A stretch of 64,000 nucleotides of DNA from Adineta vaga (Eukaryota; Rotifera). Shown here piece after piece: positions 57,257 to 64,000 of the stretch (within the stretch, counting starts at the first letter, position 1; the number at the start of each line of letters is the position of its first letter). The notes below the pieces were generated by a model. The model searched no databases. It saw only the letters and a program-made list of their open reading frames with translations, and was not told the DNA's origin. The translations under genes and the position numbers were made by a program. The stretch is taken from positions 13,330,001 through 13,394,000 of the forward strand of contig CP075496.1 in NCBI GenBank assembly GCA_021613535.1. Direction: 5' to 3'.

Positions 57257-60146
57257 ATAAATTCTTAGTGAACATTTCAAACTTTTCTTAATTCATATAC
57301 TTATTGTCTGCATTTGGGTATTAGCATTCTTGTGATATTACTTTTAGATCTCTCCTTCTTCTTCTTCTTTTTTTCGAATTCAAAGTCAACCTTATGATAA
57401 TTGTATGACACATGATCACATAAGGATGATAATTTGATTTTTGAAATAAAACTTTTCCTTTTAAACGGATAATATTACTAAAAGAATGATTCTGTTTCTG
57501 AATATTCCTCAAAAATTGAAATCAACTATTCAGTTAGATACGTATCCTGTATCTCCTCCTACTACACTTGTATACAATGCGAATGAACTCAAAAACATTC
57601 TCATTCATATAATAAATCAGAGAAATATGAATACGAACAAGCTACTTTGTCAATGATAATGACTTCTCAACTATTTTATGACAGGACACTTTATTTCTCA
57701 CATAGAAAGACAATTGAATTATTACGTTTTTTTAATCAATTATTTGATTCATAACATTTTTATCAGCAAAATATGACAATTCTGTTTATGGTTCGAATAA
57801 TTTGGATGGTTCATTTGATCGATTTATCGAATTGATTGAGTGTCTGTTTAAAAGAAAAATAACATCAATGTTTCTTGTACGACAATTACTGCTGTATTTT
57901 GAACTTATCATACATTTTGATTTATGATTTGACCTTGCTTTATGGTTAAAATATTTTGATAAGAGTTCAATGGTTTTTTTATATAAACAAATGCAGAATA
58001 ATACATATAATGTATTTTAATGACTGTTGGCATTGTCGTTTGAAATCAAAATGAGTTATTTATATTACATAAAAGAGAATGAAGTTCGAAGGAAATTATT
58101 CTGATGAATAGAACGACAAACTATTAAAGAAAAATTAGTTAATAGTACTGGATTTTGTTAGAATTTTATATTTAATTCCTTGTTACTTTCTTTCTAGTTG
58201 AATATATATATATATATATAAATAAAAAGACTACTCATTCATATGCTCAAGGCAATCTTATCGAGAGCTTTTATTTAAGTAGCAGCATTAATCACTATTC
58301 TTTTTTTTCTTTCATTTACAAGATTAAAACTTTTCTTTATTAAGAAAAAAACTCGAAGTTTACTAAGAAATTCTTTGAAACTCTCGATCTTATCTTTTGT
58401 ATTATTCTAATAGATTCGAATCGTATCTACTTCATATAAAATAACGAAAATTGAATAATCCATTTGTATCTATCGTTTTATGTGATTTATACGCACGAAT
58501 TGATCCTATTCGTCCAATAATTTTAATTATATCCTTTCTATCATGTGATATGATTGCATGTTTTCTTGAGTGCGAATATTTTTCTTGAGTAACAATTATT
58601 ATTATCTATATTAAATAAAATTAAAAGAAAAATCGTTAATATTCACTATTAATCGAACTATCTACATATTTGAAGAAAGAACTAGACGAGAAAAAAAATA
58701 TATATGATTTTTTTTAGATGAAGAAGAAGAAGATGAAGAAGAAGACATCGTATCTATCTTATTTAATCAATGAATGAATGATAATACATTGAAGAATAAA
58801 TTATCGAGACTATTTCATGATGTCTATACATCATCGACATCTCGTTTCGGATGCATAAATTAGATTTTCAGACAGTAACAACAACAATAACAGGATAGTA
58901 GTTGCATTCGATAAAGAAAAAAGATGCCTAAGGATGCTCGTGACCCCGTATGTACACGTCAGTTCATATTTCTTTTTTCTTGTCCATCTGACGGTCCGTC
59001 GACCCATGACTAATTTAATCAACTAGACCAGAAAAATGAACTTGACTAACAATCGATATTAGTGTAGTGGTAGTTCTATCGAACTAAAGACAATTCTCAT
59101 CATTACATCTGAAGAGTATATATATATATATATGGATAGTTAGTAGGTTATAATCGTTGAGCTTTCTATTCATTCGATTAGTGCATATACAGAAGCCATT
59201 CGCACGCTCGATCGGCATTAAGACACTTCCGATTTGTCTGCGACGATCGAGAAGAAAAACGAATTAGTTTGTACCAAAAGTATTGGCGACATTTTTTGTC
59301 TGTCTCCTTTCTCTTCATGTCTTCTCATATGCCGCTCGACATTTCTATTGTATTGAAAATTGGCTGAGTTCATTGTACACACGTATTCAATTCATCTCTA
59401 ATTCTGTGCGACATACGCAGCTGAATGGAAACATGGCAATGATGGTGGAACGAAGAAAAGAACTAGTTCACACACACACACATACTTTTTTGTGCGTATA
59501 AAAGACTACGCCTTCTGGTGTCTGTTCTTCTTTTTTTCTCTCTTCTCTTCACTTCTTTTCTTTCCACTCTGTAGAAGAGCGTTCAACCAATTTTTTTTTC
59601 AAAGCAAAGGGTGCACAAAACTGAGAAAGAAAGAAAATGTGTTCGCTTGCACGCACATATAAACGCGTCGAAAAGATGCTTCCATCTAATTTTCAGAAGA
59701 TATATATATATATATATGAGAAAGAGACGATAATGGAAAATTAAATAGAAGCAAGAGAAAGAAATGAGATTAGATTCAATCGTCTTAGCAGGTATGAGAT
59801 TGTTGGTAAATCTAAGGTTTTTCCTTTCAGTTGTTACAATGTGAAAGATCATTGAAGAGAAAGTAATCAGCACACGCTAACATCAGTCTGACAAAAAAGA
59901 AATCAGTATAGTGAGAGAAAAAAAAAGAGAAGAAAAAAAAGAGAGAATAAGAATGAACGACGAAGAAAAAGTTCCGGAAGAGGGTGAGAAAAAGAAACAT
60001 GGTCTTTCTTTTAACTTCTATTTGATGTACGTCTTTGCTTGACATATTCGATGAAACATTGGACTATTGCCAATGATACTTCTATGTTGTCTTCTAACGA
60101 CGAAGCATAGTCATTTTCTTTTTACTTTTAGATCTAGTCATTTATC
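57257..60146. other. Large intergenic interval, 2.9 kb
   Basis: Contains TA microsatellites (58203, 59117, 59699), a GAAGAAGAAG run near 58722-58745 and CA repeats near 59470. Upstream of 60147 the TTTTAG at 60125-60131 suggests a spliced CDK5R1 5'UTR. Frames at 58831-59022 and 59283-59501 are not exon-like in codon style. No RNA gene was recognised. Confidence 0.4.
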
Positions 60147-61763
60147 ATGGGTAATGTACCGCCACGACAATCGAAATCTTATCGTGATGGACTTAATCAT
60201 CTTTCCTCAGCAACAACTTCACCACCACCACCACCAACTCCAAATCGTTCTTCATGGAAAAAACAATTACAAATTATCAATGATACATTGAATCTCAAGA
60301 AATTTTCTCTGCGTCATACTCATGGAAGACATAAACGTTATCGAACAAATTTCGATGATATCAATCATTCCAAACTATCAACATCAGTTACAACACAAAA
60401 TTTTTCTGATATAACAAAAAATAATTCCGAAAAATCTGCTAAAGATGAACGAAATGAAAAGAAATTTTCACAAGATAATCATTTTACTAAATCCTTTAGT
60501 TTATTTTCTATGAAACAACCAATGACAGATTTAACCAACAAAGAAATTATGACAAAATCAATTAATACAACAATTAAAGAAAAAGATGATATACCACAAG
60601 AACCAACAACATCGAACAGTAGAACAACACAAAATTGCAAACAACAAGAGAAACTTTCTATGAAAGAAAATCAAACAGCAGATGTTTCTAATCAATATAA
60701 ACGACGACATAAATTTGAATCAACAACAACAGGTGAACATCAACTTTGTTTAATCTGTCCTTGACGTGCATTAAAGAAAGTCTAACATTCTTTGAAACAT
60801 CGAAACTATTCTATCAATCCATGTTTTCACTCCTTCCTCTCTAGAGATTCCGTTCTGAAAAAAAAACCCCGACATATGTCATGCTTATAAAGAAGTATCC
60901 CAGGAGTGATTCGAAATTCAAATCTCTGTTTGATTTGATGAGGTAGTCGAGTATGTACAGAGATAGATTATATAATACATATTGAATAATACAATCAATC
61001 ATAACAAAATGAAAAGTGTATTGTAAATCTATGATTTGAGAGAAATTCATTTTGATTTGAATATCAGAATCTTTTCATTTATTTAGTATCAAATTCATTG
61101 GTTAATAAACGTCATTCAGCATTTATTGCTCCATCATATCATCTATCCAAATCTCAATCACAATATTGTCATCAACCTAATCATATACAATTATCTTCAT
61201 ATACAAAAATTACGAATGGTTTATCAGCAAGTACAAAACATATTCGTACTATAGAAAAACATACAACTCGTAAAACAATTATTCAAGCATCAACAAGTGA
61301 ATTACTTCGATGTTTAGGTGAATATTTATGTTCATGTTGTTCACATTTATTACCAATTCTTGATCCATTGGATTGTATTTTATGGATAAAAAGTGCTGAT
61401 CGTCAATTAATTTTACAAGGTTGGCAAGAACAAGTCTTTGTTAATCCAGCAAATATTGTTTTTGTTTATTTACTTGTACGTGAAACATTAACATATGTAA
61501 TACCATCAATAACGATTAAAAATGTTACTGAATTACATGCAATTATCTTAACATGTCTTTATCTTGCATTTAGTTATATGGGAAATGAAATCACATATCC
61601 ATTAAAACCTTTTGTTACTGACAATGAAACACGTGATGTCTTTTGGCAACGTGTAGTTTTAATTATGGGACGATCGAGTTCGAAAATGTTAGCTATTAAT
61701 CAAAATCCGAAATTTTTTACCGAATGTTTTTCTGAATTGAAAACTTATAATCTAGTCCGTTAA
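60147..61763 (+). CDS. CDK5R1: CDK5 activator p35 (CDK5R1)
   Basis: Two exons, 60147-60732 and 61087-61763, joined G|TA in phase; 420 residues. The N-terminus MGNVPPRQSKSYRDGL has Gly2 and basic residues, the N-myristoylation and membrane-binding start of p35. A long Ser/Thr/Lys-rich linker follows. The cyclin-box-fold activator domain reads ASTSELLRCLGEYLCSCCSH, DPLDCILWIKSADRQLILQG, WQEQVFVNPANIVFVYLLVR, LHAIILTCLYLAFSYMGNEI, TYPLKPFV, SSSKMLAINQNPKFFTECFS. The match to vertebrate p35/p39 is strong (LLRCLGE, RSLLLQGWQ, YSYMGNEISYPLKPF). p35 activates CDK5 at neuronal membranes. The linker is about 100 residues longer than in human p35 (307 aa). Confidence 0.94.
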
Positions 61764-61863
61764 GAAAATGTTGTTTGTTTTCTTTTCTTCTTCTTTTTTT
61801 CTATTTGTGCAATAAAGAATTATATAAAAGAAAAAAAAAGGAGAAACTAGGAATGAAATCAAA

Positions 61864-62406
61864 TCATTTTTCTTGTGCATTAGTATTATTTAATAATGTA
61901 TTATTCACACCATCATGACGTAAATCAATCATGGTATTGATTTGATAAGTTATATCACGTATTGCATCAATAACAATTTTTAATTGAATCTGTTTTTCAT
62001 TAAGAATTTCTTCATAGATTGCTTTCTGTTTTAATAAACGTGATAATTCAGGATTGTTTGTTACAGTTGTTGGTTCACGATTGACAACATATTCGTGAAT
62101 TTCACGTAAACGTAAGAATAAATATCGTAATGAACTTAATTGTACTGTTATATCGTTTAATGTTGCTTCAAAACGTGTACGTTTATCAGCAAGATTTTGT
62201 GCTTGTTGTTGTTGATGATTTGGATTTGGTAGATGTGGCGTTGGACGTGTTAATTGTGTAAGCCATACACAGATTTCTGTTGGTTTACTAACTAATTCTT
62301 GAACAGTTTCTTGACATTGACGAATACAAGCAAGACGTGATAATGGTTCTGATTGACCACTTGTTGGTAATTTTAATGATGATAAAGAAGAAGAAGAAGA
62401 ATGCAT
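61864..62406 (-). CDS. MED30: Mediator complex subunit 30
   Basis: Single-exon frame of 180 codons, ATG at 62406, after an ATTTTAG acceptor-like site. It reads RLACIRQCQETVQELVSKPT, EICVWLTQLTRP, LNDITVQLSSLRYLFLRLRE, LLKQKAIYEEILNEKQIQLK, VIDAIRDITYQINTMIDLRH. This follows MED30: the CRIGQETVQDIVYRTMEIF N-terminal helix, the QLSVLFRKLRLVYDKC helix and the C-terminal KQLKxIMDQLRNLIWDINAML helix. MED30 is a metazoan subunit of the Mediator head/middle region acting between activators and RNA polymerase II. It contains a short Gln run (HQQQQAQ). Convergent with CDK5R1 at 101 bp. Confidence 0.87.
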   Translation of the reverse strand: MHSSSSSLSSLKLPTSGQSEPLSRLACIRQCQETVQELVSKPTEICVWLTQLTRPTPHLPNPNHQQQQAQNLADKRTRFEATLNDITVQLSSLRYLFLRLREIHEYVVNREPTTVTNNPELSRLLKQKAIYEEILNEKQIQLKIVIDAIRDITYQINTMIDLRHDGVNNTLLNNTNAQEK

Positions 62407-63791
62407 TGAGAATATCTAAAATAATAATATTCATCAAATCTCAATAGACTAGACAACCTTAATCGTGATAAAATATGATTAAATATTGACAGTTAGATTT
62501 TTTTCCTTCAACGAGAAAAAAATTCAATGGAATATTTAATGAATTATATCACACGAGCTTGATTTTCTACGATTCTGCTTACGTCATTTTGTAAGAAAAT
62601 GATTTATTAATGATATTGAAAGTTTAATTACGATAATGAAAACAAGTAAATACGGAAAACGCATTAACATCAAATACAATCTTCACTATACTCAGCACGT
62701 CTTTTATAGTAATTGATAATCTTCTAATTAATAACACTTCTTATTACTCTATAATTAAATAATCACGTTCTTTTTTTTTCTAGGATTAGGAAACTTTAAA
62801 GAAAAGAAAAAAGAATGTGTTCAATGATTGATGTAAAATACTATTGCAGATAATTACTACCAAAATAAAAATGAACGACTTTTCTTATTTGGCGTACTTC
62901 ACATTGTATTCATGTTTAAAATCGAATTTGATCTATCTCAGACAGTCTAAGATAAATATAGAAAACACTTGAGAATACACCGGTTTCATATGATTCTCCG
63001 TCTGGTAGACACGAATGACGGATTAAGATATTTCATTTCAGAATATTTACTAACGTCGAAGAAGTATCCTAAGATTAATATACCGATCCAATTCAATTGA
63101 ATCCGTATTTCATTTCAATCTATAAATATCTTAGATTATTGCGTTTGTGGAAACATACCATAAGATAAAAGTGTAAGGAACAATTTTAATACTTATGCAA
63201 AAAATTATTTATGATAGACTTAATATTTGTTAAAGTGATATTTACCTATGAAAAAAGTGCAATAATCTGTTATAAAATACTTTTCTTTGTCTGTCAAAAT
63301 TCTTTCAGGTAAAATCTTGTCAATGCATTGGTTATCTCATATTCCAACAATGAATTTATTTTCTCTAGTGACATCTGTTATATGTAATTCGGAAAAGAAA
63401 AAAAAGATAATTTAAATTTCTTCAGTATTCAAATGTATAATTTCATCATTCTAAAACATTATTTATTTTTTAAAATTTAAAATAAAAAACTTTCATTTGT
63501 CGACTTACTTACATCAACAATGGCAATGTTCATCAAAAAGAGACGAGAACAAACAAAAAATAATAATAAACGGTATTCTCTTCACTTCACTCTTCGTTTT
63601 TTTTACACATTTCTAGATCAATTTTTATGCTCTTGAAATAGGCTTATTTCTCATTGATTAACATCCTTTCTTTCTCTGTGTGTACTTTTGTGTTAATCTT
63701 TTTTTTTTGTTTGAATTCTATGAAATTTGATTGTTGATTTTCATTATCGAATATTCAATTGATCTCGCTCGATGATCATCGTTTTTTTCTA
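62407..63791. other. Upstream interval between MED30 and a WTAP-like gene
   Basis: The two flanking genes are divergent, so both promoters lie here. AT-rich with no exon-like frame recognised. Confidence 0.4.
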
Positions 63792-64000
63792 ATGGACTTA
63801 ACTAATAATCTAATTAATTCCAATACTACACCATCGACAACCACAACAAATCCACCGAAACGTGTTCGAATTGAAAGTGATGATTGGAGTGATAAAACAC
63901 CTCGATCACGTCTACTTGAACGTTGGAAAGAACAAGATGTATACATCGATTATTTAGAATTACGTTTACATCAATTACAACAATCGATTGACTCAAATGA
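63792..64000 (+). CDS. WTAP: N-terminus of a WTAP/Fl(2)d-like protein, cut by window end
   Basis: ATG at 63792; the frame is open to the window edge (about 69 codons). After a Thr/Asn-rich start it reads NPPKRVRIESDDWSDKTP then SRLLERWKEQDVYIDYLELR. This parallels the WTAP start, PKKVRLSETDF followed by ELILRWKQYEAYVQALEGKY: the basic PKRVR motif, then the LxxRWKxxxxYxxxLE helix that opens the coiled coil. WTAP is a subunit of the nuclear m6A RNA methyltransferase complex and splicing regulator. The length seen is short, so the name is provisional. Confidence 0.55.
   Translation, partial: MDLTNNLINSNTTPSTTTTNPPKRVRIESDDWSDKTPRSRLLERWKEQDVYIDYLELRLHQLQQSIDSN

Noticed and set aside
59050-59150. 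tRNA-like word (TAGTGTAGTGGTAGTTC)
   Set aside because: No acceptor stem or T-arm partner could be folded around it by eye.
1-64000. CRISPR arrays, bacterial operons or prophage-like systems
   Set aside because: No regular spaced repeats; the DNA is eukaryotic with spliceosomal introns throughout.

Overview
The window is eukaryotic, AT-rich nuclear DNA from an animal. Most introns are short (about 35-100 bp) with plain GT..AG borders, a few are long, and the genes are clear orthologs of metazoan proteins (MTA, RERE/atrophin, PBX, GM130, CDK5R1, transgelin, MED30). The codon style (TTA, CGA/CGT, AT-ending codons), the intron sizes and the presence of genes rare in animals next to core animal genes suggest a bdelloid rotifer (Rotaria/Adineta type). 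That assignment is inference. All names rest on recognising protein motifs in the translated exons; no database search was run.

Layout. 0.5-8.3 kb, minus strand: a Ser/Asn-rich cytoskeletal-type gene (tentatively CEP170-like), then a NuRD-type MTA gene. 8.4-13.4 kb: a disturbed zone with a ~120-bp tandem repeat inside an anonymous repeat-like segment, a decayed multi-exon gene, and a C-terminal relic of GET3/ASNA1 with two nonsense codons. 13.6-25.4 kb, plus strand: GOLGA2 (GM130), GINS1 and ABCF2 head to tail; a 3.7-kb ABCF2 intron holds an opposite-strand gene for a one-TM protein with an InaF-like motif. 26.7-28.0 kb, minus: transgelin with two alternative first coding exons. 28.4-36.8 kb: a metabolic block of a FUSC-type membrane transporter, an N-formylglutamate amidohydrolase-like gene, a small secreted-peptide gene, and a divergent pair of an FMN 2-hydroxyacid oxidase with a peroxisomal C-terminus and a DAO-family FAD oxidoreductase. 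38.7-43.1 kb: a four-TM protein, two tandem PBX/extradenticle genes and a small coiled-coil gene. 44.1-55.5 kb, minus: U2AF1, PPP6C and RERE in that order of transcription. 55.7-57.3 kb, plus: HSD17B12-like reductase. 60.1-64 kb: CDK5R1 (p35), MED30 on the minus strand, and the 5' end of a WTAP-like gene cut by the window edge.

How the genes relate: the set is dominated by chromatin and RNA regulators (MTA, RERE, PBX pair, MED30, U2AF1, probable WTAP) and housekeeping genes. Several same-strand neighbours are only about 120-380 bp apart, and the downstream gene has a 3'-splice-site-like pyrimidine/AG just before its ATG. Rotifers are known to use spliced-leader trans-splicing, so U2AF1-PPP6C-RERE, GOLGA2-GINS1-ABCF2, FUSC-amidohydrolase and the PBX pair are candidate polycistronic units. 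The block with the least usual content for an animal is 28.4-36.8 kb.
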